DNA from: Chloroflexota bacterium
GTDB lineage: Bacteria; Chloroflexota; Dehalococcoidia; Lucifugimonadales; Lucifugimonadaceae
Direction: 5' to 3'
Assembly: GCA_030831265.1 (NCBI GenBank)
Contig: JAURLM010000221.1
Span: 1 to 14,413, forward strand
DNA length: 14,413 bases
Part shown: positions 1 to 6,709 of the stretch, piece by piece
Numbering within the stretch: the stretch's first letter is position 1
Layout of the letters: every line of letters begins with the position of its first letter
Notes under the pieces: generated by a model
Database searches by the model: none
What the model saw: the letters and a program-made list of their open reading frames with translations, nothing else
Told to the model about the DNA's origin: nothing
Made by a program: the position numbers and the translations under genes

Positions 1-306
1 ATAGCCCCGATTCTTGGCGAAGACCCGGCCACGCTAACAGACAAGATCGCAGAGCTTGACGCGACGCAACGCGACTCCGCGTCCGCTTTCTCAAGCATTC
101 TGTTCGGCCCTTATACAGTCACGCTGACTCTCGACCCGCAGACAGGCTGGGTCACAGCTGCCGACTGGGACGTGACGTTCACTGCAACGGAAGCGTTGCT
201 TGCAGGCTCCGGCGGGCACGAGGAAGACATGATCGGCGTAAACCCGTCAGACATGTGGGTGACGATGCACTTCCACTCAGAGTTTGCGGAGCCGGTAGCG
301 AAGTAG
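1..306 (+). CDS. C-terminal part of an unrecognised protein (5' truncated by window edge)
   Basis: The first forward frame is open from base 1 to the TAG at 304-306 and gives 101 residues with no visible start, so the gene begins outside the window. The fragment has a helical, Asp/Ala-rich beginning, then alternating hydrophobic and polar residues typical of beta strands (around residues 37-64, including a TVTLTLD stretch). The last quarter contains an MWVTMHFHSEF segment. I do not recognise the family. The strand-rich pattern would fit an exported or lipoprotein beta domain, but the signal region is missing, so this is only a guess. The gene converges on the dehydratase ending at 479, and the inverted-repeat element lies between them. 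Confidence 0.55.
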   Translation: MAPILGEDPATLTDKIAELDATQRDSASAFSSILFGPYTVTLTLDPQTGWVTAADWDVTFTATEALLAGSGGHEEDMIGVNPSDMWVTMHFHSEFAEPVAK

Positions 307-315
307 GCTTCGTTC

Positions 316-439
316 CTGTCATCCAAGCCATAGCGGTGAGATATGGCCGCCAACGGGATTTAGCAGTTGACGTTCAGGAGGCGCGGCTGGTTCAGGGATG
401 TCGAGAAGTGAGACCCCTCCGCTATGGTCGGGATGACAG
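316..439. repeat. Short element with 21-bp imperfect terminal inverted repeats
   Basis: The left arm 316-336 and the right arm 419-439 are inverted copies that match at 18 of 21 positions. Each arm is CTGTCATCC, a 3-base variable part, then CCATAGCGG (right arm read on the minus strand). The 82-bp interior shows no coding signal. The layout resembles a REP/MITE-like dispersed intergenic palindrome. From memory, intergenic repeats beginning TGTCATCC followed by an AGCG-containing part are common in several bacterial groups, including Chloroflexota, but no second copy exists in this window. Placed between two convergent genes, the transcript could also fold and act as a two-way transcription end. 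That role is inference. Confidence 0.6.
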
Positions 440-478
440 AGAGCTAGACGTCACGTACAGCATAGCACTTGCGGCTGC

Positions 479-1669
479 TTATCTCGCTCGTTCCTCAAGC
501 CATGCTTTGGTGAACCGGAAGCCAAAACCCGGCTCCTCTGACGGTGTCAGGTATCCATCCTTGATGACAGGCGTTCCCGGTAGCACCACGCGCTCTTCAA
601 GCGGCACTCCGGGTGGTGACACGCCTTCCGACCGTTCGCCCCACATGATCGCCGGCATGGCAAACGAAACGTGCTGCCCGTACGGGTAGTTCATGCCTGC
701 GTGCGAAATCACCGAAACGCCGTGCGCCTGCGCCATGTGGCATATCTTCATCACGCCGGTGAGGCCGCCGACCCATTGAGGGTCAGGCTGCAGGATGTCC
801 ACCAGCCCGTTTGCGCAGGCAAACGCGAAGGGCTGGAGCGAATACCAGTGTTCACCGGTTGCGATTGTCTGGTGCGGCACGCGCCGCCGCAGGTGTGTGT
901 AGCTGCCGAGGTCTTCAGGCGTGAACGAATCCTCAAGCCACTTAATGCGATACGGTCTCAGTGCCTCGGAGAGCCTGACCGCGTACTCCACGTTCATCGA
1001 AATCCAGGAGTCGACTGCGATCTCTACGGAATCGCCAACCTGCTCACGCGTCTTTGCCACCATCTCCTCGTTGCGCCGCAGTCCGTCCAAGTTCTCCTCA
1101 GGCCCGTGTGGTAGGAACAGCTTGACCGCCTTGAAGCCCAGCTCAAGGAACCAGCCGATGCTGTTTTCGACTCCGTATGACATGTCCGTGCAGCTTGCAT
1201 AGCAGAAGATTTTCTCTTTCTGCGGGCCGCCCATGAGTTCGTACACCGGGCGCTGCAAAACCTTGCCCTTCAAGTCCCAGAGCGCGTTGTCCACCGCACT
1301 GATGGCGTAGCTCACCAGTCCCGCTGTCCCGAAAGAGGACGTCGAACGCTGCATGATGTCCCACATCTTCTCGATAGCCATGCAGTTCTGGCCTTCGAGC
1401 ATTGGCGCGAGGTGATCGTTGATGATCGAAGTCACAGGTCCGCTGAACAGCGTCAGGCCAAAACCCCACGTGCCGTCCTCAGCGGTTACAAGGCAGCCTG
1501 TGCGCGTCCAGTTGCCTCGCCCGGGAGCAGTCTGTGCTTTGGAGAACTCCGGGTAGCGGCGCATGGGGCTGACGAAACTGGTGTCGCCGGGAAGCTGCGG
1601 GACCCGCGGTTTCGTCTTCATCTTCGGAGTTACGTCTATGGGGAATGCGCGAATCTCTTTGATCTTCAA
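479..1669 (-). CDS. Enolase-superfamily sugar-acid dehydratase, L-rhamnonate dehydratase-like
   Basis: A 396-residue protein of the mandelate racemase/muconate lactonizing group. These enzymes abstract the proton next to a carboxylate with a Mg-stabilised enolate, and here probably dehydrate an aldonic acid to a 2-keto-3-deoxy acid. An N-terminal capping domain (about 1-125) precedes the TIM barrel. Metal ligands are visible at D220 (VDSW), E246 (KWLED) and E273 (TGEH). The acid/base dyad is D296 (QPDPQW) and H323 (SHAG). The spacing of these residues closely follows what I recall for E. coli L-rhamnonate dehydratase, as does the SPMRRYPEFS loop near residue 34. The second lysine of the KxK motif is absent (K183-L-F185), which also fits that subgroup. 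The start is TTG at 1667-1669, supported by a GGAG seven bases upstream; the first in-frame ATG is 16 codons later. It is divergent from the lactonase at 1815. The exact sugar acid cannot be read from sequence. Confidence 0.88.
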   Translation of the reverse strand: MKIKEIRAFPIDVTPKMKTKPRVPQLPGDTSFVSPMRRYPEFSKAQTAPGRGNWTRTGCLVTAEDGTWGFGLTLFSGPVTSIINDHLAPMLEGQNCMAIEKMWDIMQRSTSSFGTAGLVSYAISAVDNALWDLKGKVLQRPVYELMGGPQKEKIFCYASCTDMSYGVENSIGWFLELGFKAVKLFLPHGPEENLDGLRRNEEMVAKTREQVGDSVEIAVDSWISMNVEYAVRLSEALRPYRIKWLEDSFTPEDLGSYTHLRRRVPHQTIATGEHWYSLQPFAFACANGLVDILQPDPQWVGGLTGVMKICHMAQAHGVSVISHAGMNYPYGQHVSFAMPAIMWGERSEGVSPPGVPLEERVVLPGTPVIKDGYLTPSEEPGFGFRFTKAWLEERAR

Positions 1670-1814
1670 GGCGATGCTCCGTCATGTTGCGGTTTTGCAG
1701 CGTTGATGCCGCGGCGCAAGCGTACCACTTGCGGGGAGGTGCTTTCGTTTGCGGGAGAATATCATTCGCAGGAAATCTCGATGCACCACTGGACCATGTG
1801 AGTGAGCGAATGCT
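1670..1814. promoter_or_regulatory. Divergent intergenic region between dehydratase and lactonase
   Basis: These 145 bases separate two divergently transcribed sugar-acid genes and must hold both promoters. I find no convincing -35/-10 pair. The best symmetric element is 1750-1770, TGCG...CGCA around a GA-ATA-TC core, an imperfect 21-bp palindrome that could be an operator. Assignment is tentative. Confidence 0.3.
1677..1680 (-). promoter_or_regulatory. Ribosome binding site deciding a TTG start
   Basis: GGAG on the minus strand lies seven bases before the TTG at 1669-1667 of the rhamnonate-dehydratase-like gene. It supports the rare TTG start over the internal ATG at codon 17, which would remove the first beta strand of the capping domain. 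Confidence 0.6.
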
Positions 1815-2705
1815 ATGACCATCTTTGTCGACGATCTGTTGAATCCTGAAGGCCCGGTTCTGCTGCCGGACGGAAGTTTCTGCCTGGTTGAAATGCATCC
1901 GAGCCGGGGTTGGATACTGTGGCTGAGCGCGGACGGTAAAGAGCGTCGTGTCATTGCAAAGACTGGCCGACCAAACGGTATGACACTGGCTGCAGACGGC
2001 ACGCTGTGGGTCGCTGAGTCCGTGAACCCGCCATCACTGTTGCACGTCACATTGGAAGGCAAAGTCGAGGTAGTTGCGACCTCCTGCGAGGGAAAAGAGT
2101 TCCTGTTCCCGAACGACCTGCGCTTCGGCCCGGACGGAATGCTTTACATGACGGACTCCGGTATTCGCATGGACGACTGGCGGGACGTGCCTCCGGCGGA
2201 GCGACAGGGCAAGCCGACGGAAGGTCGGCTTTACCGCATCGACCCGTCTACCGGTGATGGCAAGATCATTGGGACCGGCTATGACTTCACCAATGGCATA
2301 GCGTTTGGTGCGGACAACACGCTTTATGTCGCCGCCACGCAGTCCGGTCTCATCTACCGTCACCTGTGGGTGAACGGAGCGGTCAGTAGCGAAAATGACG
2401 TTTTCGGTTCGGTGATAGACGAATCACGCGGGCCGATAGGTTTCCGGGGGCCGGACGGCATGGCTTTTGGCACAGATGGGAACCTGTACGTCGCCGTGGT
2501 CGGGCAGCAGGATGTGACTGTGCTGGGGCCGGATGGGAAGGCTGTGAACCGAATCCCGCTGGCAGGCCCCGCGCCGACGAACGTTGCGTTCGGCCCGAAG
2601 GGTTCTGGCAAGCTGTACGTCACGGAACAGGGTGTAGGCAACCTCGAAGTGCATGAAGTGGACACTGACGGACTGCCGCTGATGCAGGGCAGGACGGGAG
2701 GCTAG
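1815..2705 (+). CDS. SMP-30/gluconolactonase/LRE family lactonase
   Basis: A 296-residue six-bladed beta-propeller of the SMP-30/gluconolactonase family, close to the usual family length. Such enzymes hydrolyse aldonolactones to aldonic acids using one divalent metal. The family metal ligands are at expected positions: E12 in PEGP, N160 in FTNGIAF and D214 in GPDGMAF. N100 in FPNDL is the usual substrate-side asparagine, and RPNGM around residue 54 marks another blade. Repeated DGTLWVAES-, DGMLYMTDS-, DNTLYVAAT- and DGNLYVAVV-type strands mark the blades. No signal peptide is seen, so it is probably cytoplasmic. The ATG at 1815 has only a weak GAG upstream. It is divergent from a rhamnonate-dehydratase-like gene, so it probably supplies that enzyme's acid substrate. 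Its TAG shares the CTAG tetramer with the stop of the opposing gene. Confidence 0.9.
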   Translation: MTIFVDDLLNPEGPVLLPDGSFCLVEMHPSRGWILWLSADGKERRVIAKTGRPNGMTLAADGTLWVAESVNPPSLLHVTLEGKVEVVATSCEGKEFLFPNDLRFGPDGMLYMTDSGIRMDDWRDVPPAERQGKPTEGRLYRIDPSTGDGKIIGTGYDFTNGIAFGADNTLYVAATQSGLIYRHLWVNGAVSSENDVFGSVIDESRGPIGFRGPDGMAFGTDGNLYVAVVGQQDVTVLGPDGKAVNRIPLAGPAPTNVAFGPKGSGKLYVTEQGVGNLEVHEVDTDGLPLMQGRTGG

Positions 2706-3331
2706 GCTTTCGGGTCTACCGGTTCGGCTTCTGAACCGGGGAAGTCTGCGAACTGCATATGCGGCTTGCCCATCTCGTGTAGGAACCAGCGGACAGATTC
2801 GGATAGCTGCGTTGGAAAATCTTTCGTCGGCAGGCTACCGCAGTTGTCCAGCTCGATGAGCTGGCTACCGGGAATCTCTTCATGCACCCGAACCGCCTGT
2901 GCGTGGGTTTCGGCAGCGCTCTGGCGTCCGTGGAATACCAGGACGGGTATGGCAAGCGATGAGTGGTTAATGCTGCCTGCGCGTGGCGCATAGTCTGCAA
3001 GCACGAGTGCCGTGATTGCAGCTGGAACCAGCAGGGCAGCTTCACATGCCAACTTGCCAGCGTCTCCCTGTGCGAGCAGGATCGTTGGCTCCGTCAGGGA
3101 TTGGACGACGGTCACTGCGTCCTGTGCAGACTCTGGCGAGATGCCAATGACGCGGAATGTGTCCATCAACATGTGCGCCAGCGGCGACACAAGTTCGAGA
3201 ACATCACCGTCGACGACGACCACTATGGCGGTTTCCTGTGCTTCGGTGTTCCATTCAACAGCGTCGACGCTGTGTCCTGAGTGCCGGATAGTCCGGGGTT
3301 TGGCTTCCATCGTTGAGAGATTTTCTGGCAT
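2702..3331 (-). CDS. Degenerate alpha/beta-hydrolase-fold protein lacking the catalytic triad (probable pseudoenzyme)
   Basis: A 209-residue protein with the alpha/beta-hydrolase layout. An early strand at 35-42 is followed by FRVIGIS (59-65), an elbow-like segment LLAQGDAGKLACEAA (85-99), then LVLADYAPR (109-117) and IPVLVFHG (128-135). The C-terminal helix VRWFLHEM closes the domain. Aligned by eye with ordinary members, G89 occupies the nucleophile position, S166 in NCGSLP replaces the catalytic histidine, and GRQS (135-138) lacks the acid. The HG oxyanion motif after the first strand is also missing. The fold seems intact, so a binding or regulatory role is likelier than decay. A 20-residue tail follows the domain. 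No clear ribosome site precedes the ATG, and M8 (3308-3310) is an alternative start. The 187 bases upstream (3332-3518) show no gene. It lies on the same strand as the second dehydratase. Confidence 0.72.
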   Translation of the reverse strand: MPENLSTMEAKPRTIRHSGHSVDAVEWNTEAQETAIVVVVDGDVLELVSPLAHMLMDTFRVIGISPESAQDAVTVVQSLTEPTILLAQGDAGKLACEAALLVPAAITALVLADYAPRAGSINHSSLAIPVLVFHGRQSAAETHAQAVRVHEEIPGSQLIELDNCGSLPTKDFPTQLSESVRWFLHEMGKPHMQFADFPGSEAEPVDPKA

Positions 3332-3518
3332 GAGGAGCTGGTTGGGTTGGTGAACGTTGGCCGATGCCTGGCAGGCGCAGGGAAAATGGCGAGTGTTGCT
3401 CCATGCCTGTGCCCTGCAAGTATATCCATTGACCGTTCTTCATCCCGTAGTTGCGATGAATTTTCGATGTAGATTGGTCCGTGAGCATGTGCGGAGATTC
3501 CTGTTAAGACAACTCCGC

Positions 3519-4649
3519 CTACAACTCCGTGCGCGTGACAACTTTCTGCGGATCGAGCTCGTTGCCGAAGCCAGGGCCTTTCGGTAGCTGGTAATAGCCG
3601 TCTACCGGTTCGTAAAACTCTTTGTAGAAGTGCTGGCTGTTCGGGTTGATGCGGACTCCCCATTCACCCAGCGGGCAGTTGCGCTCCTGCTGCGAAAACA
3701 GGATGTGAACTGCGTTCAGGCAGGATTCGTTCCCGTGGGGCACGACCACCACGCCGTAGGTCGAACAGATCGCCATGATCCGGCGCATCTCGCTAACACC
3801 TCCAGCCCAGATCGGGTCAGGCTGCACGATGGTTGCGTTGCCATGCTCAATGATCCGCTTGATGTCCCAGCGCGTGTAGAAATGTTCACCAAATGCCACC
3901 GGGATGGTTGTTGCTTCGGACAGTTTTCGGTGCGAGTCGACATCGTCGAAGTTAAACGGCTCCTCGATCCACGTCGGGTTAAACTCCTCCAGCTTTCGAG
4001 CCAGTTCTGTTACCCACAGGATAGAGTTGGCGCGTGAGTTCGGGGCGAAGCAGTCCACCATTATTTCGATATCGGGGCCGACCGCTTCCCTGACGGATTT
4101 GATCAGGGCAACATTACGTCGTATCCCTTCCGGGCCATGACTGCCGTCGTATCGCAGGTACCACTTCAGGGCAGTGAATCCTTTTTCTACGTATTCGACC
4201 GATGCTTCTGCGGCCGCTCCAGGGTCCTGGTTGAAGCCGAGCATCCCCGCGTAGGCTCGCACTCGTTTACGGGTTGGGCCGCCCAGCAGTTCATAGACGG
4301 GTGCATTGCGAATCTTGCCGACAAGGTCCCAGAGGGCCAGATCGAGCACGGAGATGACGGGCATGCGCTGTCGTAGGTCAACGACCGACCACAGTTTTTC
4401 GTAGATGGCCTCAGTGTGAAGCGGGTTCTCCCCGATGAGCAGTTCACCGGCATGCTTGATGTCCCGCTCTGTTCCGTAAGCGACGAACTGTATACCGCTG
4501 ACCCCTTCATCAGTTTCTATCTCCACGAAAGTCTCGCGGTGAGGGCGTGCTGTCCGGTCTGGCATCCCGTCTTTCAGGCTGTACCAGACGGCAAGACCTT
4601 CTTGCATTCGTCCTTCAAGCTGAAACACGTTGACGTTTGTGATCTTCAT
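3519..4649 (-). CDS. Second enolase-superfamily (mandelate racemase/MLE) sugar-acid dehydratase
   Basis: A 376-residue mandelate-racemase-type enzyme, paralogous to the protein at 479-1669 but clearly different in its loops. The capping domain spans about 1-120 and the barrel follows. Metal ligands are D199 (VDCF), E229 (WIEEP) and E255 (GEHF). The general base dyad is D278 (QPDPIW) and H305 (VPHG). As in the paralog, the second Lys of KxK is replaced (K162-W-Y164), which points to a dehydratase relying on the His-Asp pair rather than a racemase. The specificity loop near residues 12-35 (GRMQEGLAVWYSLKDG) differs from the rhamnonate-dehydratase-like enzyme, so the substrate is probably different. 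Start ATG at 4649 with a weak GAG upstream. It is divergent from the SelA-like gene across a region rich in inverted repeats, suggesting shared regulation. Confidence 0.87.
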   Translation of the reverse strand: MKITNVNVFQLEGRMQEGLAVWYSLKDGMPDRTARPHRETFVEIETDEGVSGIQFVAYGTERDIKHAGELLIGENPLHTEAIYEKLWSVVDLRQRMPVISVLDLALWDLVGKIRNAPVYELLGGPTRKRVRAYAGMLGFNQDPGAAAEASVEYVEKGFTALKWYLRYDGSHGPEGIRRNVALIKSVREAVGPDIEIMVDCFAPNSRANSILWVTELARKLEEFNPTWIEEPFNFDDVDSHRKLSEATTIPVAFGEHFYTRWDIKRIIEHGNATIVQPDPIWAGGVSEMRRIMAICSTYGVVVVPHGNESCLNAVHILFSQQERNCPLGEWGVRINPNSQHFYKEFYEPVDGYYQLPKGPGFGNELDPQKVVTRTEL

Positions 4650-4882
4650 GCCGGGTTCTCGGTGTGTGGTGATTGAGGATTGGGGCCTTCGTACAACCTG
4701 CGTTCAGGGTGCTCGGGAATGATAATCCAACGTGGTGGTCGCATCGCGGCCCGTTGGTGCGCCCCCATTCTGGTAAATCCCGGTTACCATTTGCGCCAAT
4801 CGTAGTTCAGATAAGGTCACCTGGAGGAATACACTTCCACCGGTGGTAAGCGACGGCAACATTTTCCGTGAAGGAGACTGCA
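4650..4882. promoter_or_regulatory. Divergent control region with several inverted repeats
   Basis: This 233-bp region separates the second dehydratase from the SelA-like operon. It contains TGGTAA-N7-TTACCA at 4771-4789, a perfect 10-bp palindrome CCACCGGTGG at 4837-4846, a third TGGTAA half site at 4844-4849, and CCAACG/CGTTGG at 4727-4732 and 4752-4757. These are good candidates for binding sites of a regulator controlling both sides. A TGATAAT at 4720-4726 resembles a -10 box but has no good -35, so I do not assign promoters. Confidence 0.45.
4871..4876 (+). promoter_or_regulatory. Ribosome binding site deciding the start of the SelA-like gene
   Basis: AAGGAG at 4871-4876 sits six bases before ATG 4883 and fixes that codon as the start. 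The in-frame GTG at 4868 lies upstream of this site and would place the ribosome site inside the coding sequence. Confidence 0.8.
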
Positions 4883-6043
4883 ATGGTCACGTCTGATTGG
4901 GGCGCAATATACAGGGAACTCGGTGCAAAGCCGGTCATCAACGCTACCGGCAGTGTCACCCTCCTAGGCGGTTCAACTCCCGTCCCGGAAGTCAAAGAGG
5001 CGATGGACGCTGCGGACAGCGCGTACATCCCGTTGATTGAGCTTCAGAAAGCCGCAGGCAAGATTGTTGCAGACGCTCTAGGTGTGCCCGCCGCGTACTT
5101 CACGTCAGGTGCCGGCTCTGCACTCACTCTTGTCACCGCCGCGATGATGGCGGGCGATGATGATGAAAAGATTCAGCAACTGCCAAATACCACTGGCATG
5201 AAGGACGAAATCCTGATCCAGAAGCGACAGCGCTACTGGTATGACCGCTGCCTTGAACTCGCCGGGGCAAAGCTGGTTGAGTTCGGCACTGATGAAGGCA
5301 CGACTGAGCAGGACCTGATCGACGCGATTGGCCCAAATACTGTTGCTGTTCATTACTACGCCCACGAGCAGGATCCCGATGACCCGAACATCCTGTCGCT
5401 GGAGACTCTGATTCGGATAGGCCACGAAAAAGGTATCTACGTGACGGTAGATGCGGCTGGTCAGATCTACCCGCTGGAGAACTTTGGCAAGTACGTGCGG
5501 ATGGGCGCTGACTTCCAGTGCATCGCTGCGAAATACATGGGTGCCCCGCACTCCACAGGGTTCGCACTGGGCACCGAGGAGATGATTCACAAGATCAGCC
5601 TTCAATCTTTCACTGGCTACGAGACGCGGCGCATCCGCGGTGTCGGTCGTCCGCAGAAGATGGACCGCCAGGAGATAGTTGGTGTGGTTGCTGCCGTTCG
5701 CAGGTGGTTAAGCATGAACCACGAGGACAGGTTGGCGCAGTCGGAGGAGATGTCGAACGAAATGGCGGCTCCGCTGAAGGGTGTGCCCGGTGTGAAGGTC
5801 GAGATGAACCAGAACATCATCGGTCACCAGCCGTTTGGTGTTTTCGTCGATGTAGACCCGGCGGTTACCGGCATGACCAACCAGCAGGTGGTGGATGCCC
5901 TGCGTGAGTACGACCCGCCTATCTGGGCACGTGTGCCGGACGGCGCAAGCCGGATCACGCTGCATGTTTTCGGCCTGAGCGAAGGTCAACCAGCACTTGT
6001 GGGGAAAGCGATCAGGGACGTGGTTACGCGCAAGGGTCGTTGA
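4883..6043 (+). CDS. SelA-like PLP-dependent enzyme (DgaE/selenocysteine synthase-related family)
   Basis: A 386-residue fold-type-I PLP enzyme of the group that includes bacterial SelA and D-glucosaminate-6-phosphate ammonia-lyase (DgaE). It has VINATGSVTLLGGS near the N-terminus, a phosphate-loop segment TSGAGSALTL (74-83), the PLP-ring aspartate D190 in TVDAAGQ, and the Schiff-base lysine K217 in AAKYMGAP. GRPQKMDRQEIVG (255-267) is also typical of the group. True SelA is about 460 residues with an extra N-terminal domain that binds tRNA(Sec). That domain is missing, so a metabolic lyase acting on an amino sugar acid or similar is likelier than Sec-tRNA synthesis. The gene is followed after 12 bases by a TGA-containing FrnE-like gene, forming an operon, so a link to selenium cannot be excluded. 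It ends with TGA, showing that TGA is a normal stop here. Confidence 0.85.
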   Translation: MVTSDWGAIYRELGAKPVINATGSVTLLGGSTPVPEVKEAMDAADSAYIPLIELQKAAGKIVADALGVPAAYFTSGAGSALTLVTAAMMAGDDDEKIQQLPNTTGMKDEILIQKRQRYWYDRCLELAGAKLVEFGTDEGTTEQDLIDAIGPNTVAVHYYAHEQDPDDPNILSLETLIRIGHEKGIYVTVDAAGQIYPLENFGKYVRMGADFQCIAAKYMGAPHSTGFALGTEEMIHKISLQSFTGYETRRIRGVGRPQKMDRQEIVGVVAAVRRWLSMNHEDRLAQSEEMSNEMAAPLKGVPGVKVEMNQNIIGHQPFGVFVDVDPAVTGMTNQQVVDALREYDPPIWARVPDGASRITLHVFGLSEGQPALVGKAIRDVVTRKGR

Positions 6044-6055
6044 ACGGACGAAAGC

Positions 6056-6697
6056 ATGACGCAGGCCGCAACACAGCCGGTGGTCTTCACGGTCTGGTAT
6101 GACTACATATGACCGTGGTGCTACATCGGGCTGGCTCGGCTCGAAAAGATACGGGCGCGGTATCCAATCCACATCGAACACCGCGCCTACTTCTTGCACC
6201 CGGAGATTCCTCCAGAGGGTCAGGTATGGTCTCCGCGTCCCGGTGATTCCCGGCAGGCTACATGGCCTCGCATTACTGCCCTGGCAAAACTGGAGGGCAT
6301 CGTTATGCGCAGGGAACCCGGCACCGTCACTCCATACACACGGCCTGCGCAGGCTGCGACAATCTTCGCATCCGAGACAGCGGATGCGTCCATAGTGGAT
6401 GCGTTACACATGCGTCTGTACCGCGCCTACTGGGAAGACCAGGAGAACCTTGGCGACTACGAGGTGTTGCAGAGGTTGATGCTTGAGTGCGGCCTGGACT
6501 GGGATGCTTTTGCGCCGAAGCTGGAGTCAGGCCACTATGACGCGCTCATGCAACAACAGCACGATGAGGCGATGATGATTGGCCTTAACGGTGTGCCGTC
6601 ATTTGTCATTGACGGGAAGTACGGCGTGGTTGGCGCGCAGCCCATTGAAACCTTTGTCGAGATAATCGAGAAGGTACTTGCAGAGCGTGTCGTCTAA
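6056..6697 (+). CDS. FrnE-like DsbA-superfamily oxidoreductase, probable selenoprotein (U-P-W-C active site)
   Basis: Read through one in-frame TGA at 6110-6112, the frame from ATG 6056 to TAA 6695-6697 gives 213 residues, a normal length for FrnE-type thioredoxin-fold proteins. The family's first strand and active site read VVFTVWYDYI-U-P-W-C-YIG: the TGA codon (residue 19) sits exactly where the first, nucleophilic cysteine of CxxC belongs, and C22 is the resolving cysteine. Further hallmarks are LHPEIPPEG (48-55), a helical insert, and the cis-proline loop GVPSFVIDG (179-187, cis-Pro P181) followed by GAQP (193-196). No signal peptide, so it is cytoplasmic. A stem-loop at 6126-6144 is a plausible SECIS. 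No other disruption is present, which argues against a pseudogene. Alternatives are a single-base sequencing error or a recent TGC/TGT to TGA mutation. It follows the SelA-like gene by 12 bases, probably co-transcribed; the ribosome site is weak. Confidence 0.82.
6126..6144 (+). promoter_or_regulatory. Candidate bacterial SECIS stem-loop
   Basis: UCGGGCU-GGCUC-GGCUCGA folds into a 7-bp stem: five Watson-Crick pairs plus G6129-U6141 and U6132-G6138 wobbles, closing a 5-nt loop GGCUC at 6133-6137. There are 20 nt between the TGA (6110-6112) and the loop, within the usual 16-37 nt window, and G is among the first two loop bases, as expected for bacterial SECIS elements. The stem lies inside the coding sequence, as bacterial SECIS elements do. 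A shorter competing 4-bp stem (6127-6130 with 6135-6138) is also possible. Confidence 0.6.
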
Positions 6698-6709
6698 TGG
6701 ATGCCAGGC

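Noticed and set aside
4868..4882. GTG 4868 as start of the SelA-like gene
   Set aside because: The AAGGAG ribosome site lies after it and is correctly placed for ATG 4883.
6110..6112. TGA reassigned to an amino acid genome-wide
   Set aside because: TGA ends the SelA-like gene (6041-6043), and the other genes read well with the standard code.
6194..6697. FrnE-like gene starting at TTG 6194
   Set aside because: This start drops the first strand and the active site. The same frame is open upstream to ATG 6056 apart from the TGA, and the upstream codons encode the family's conserved N-terminus.
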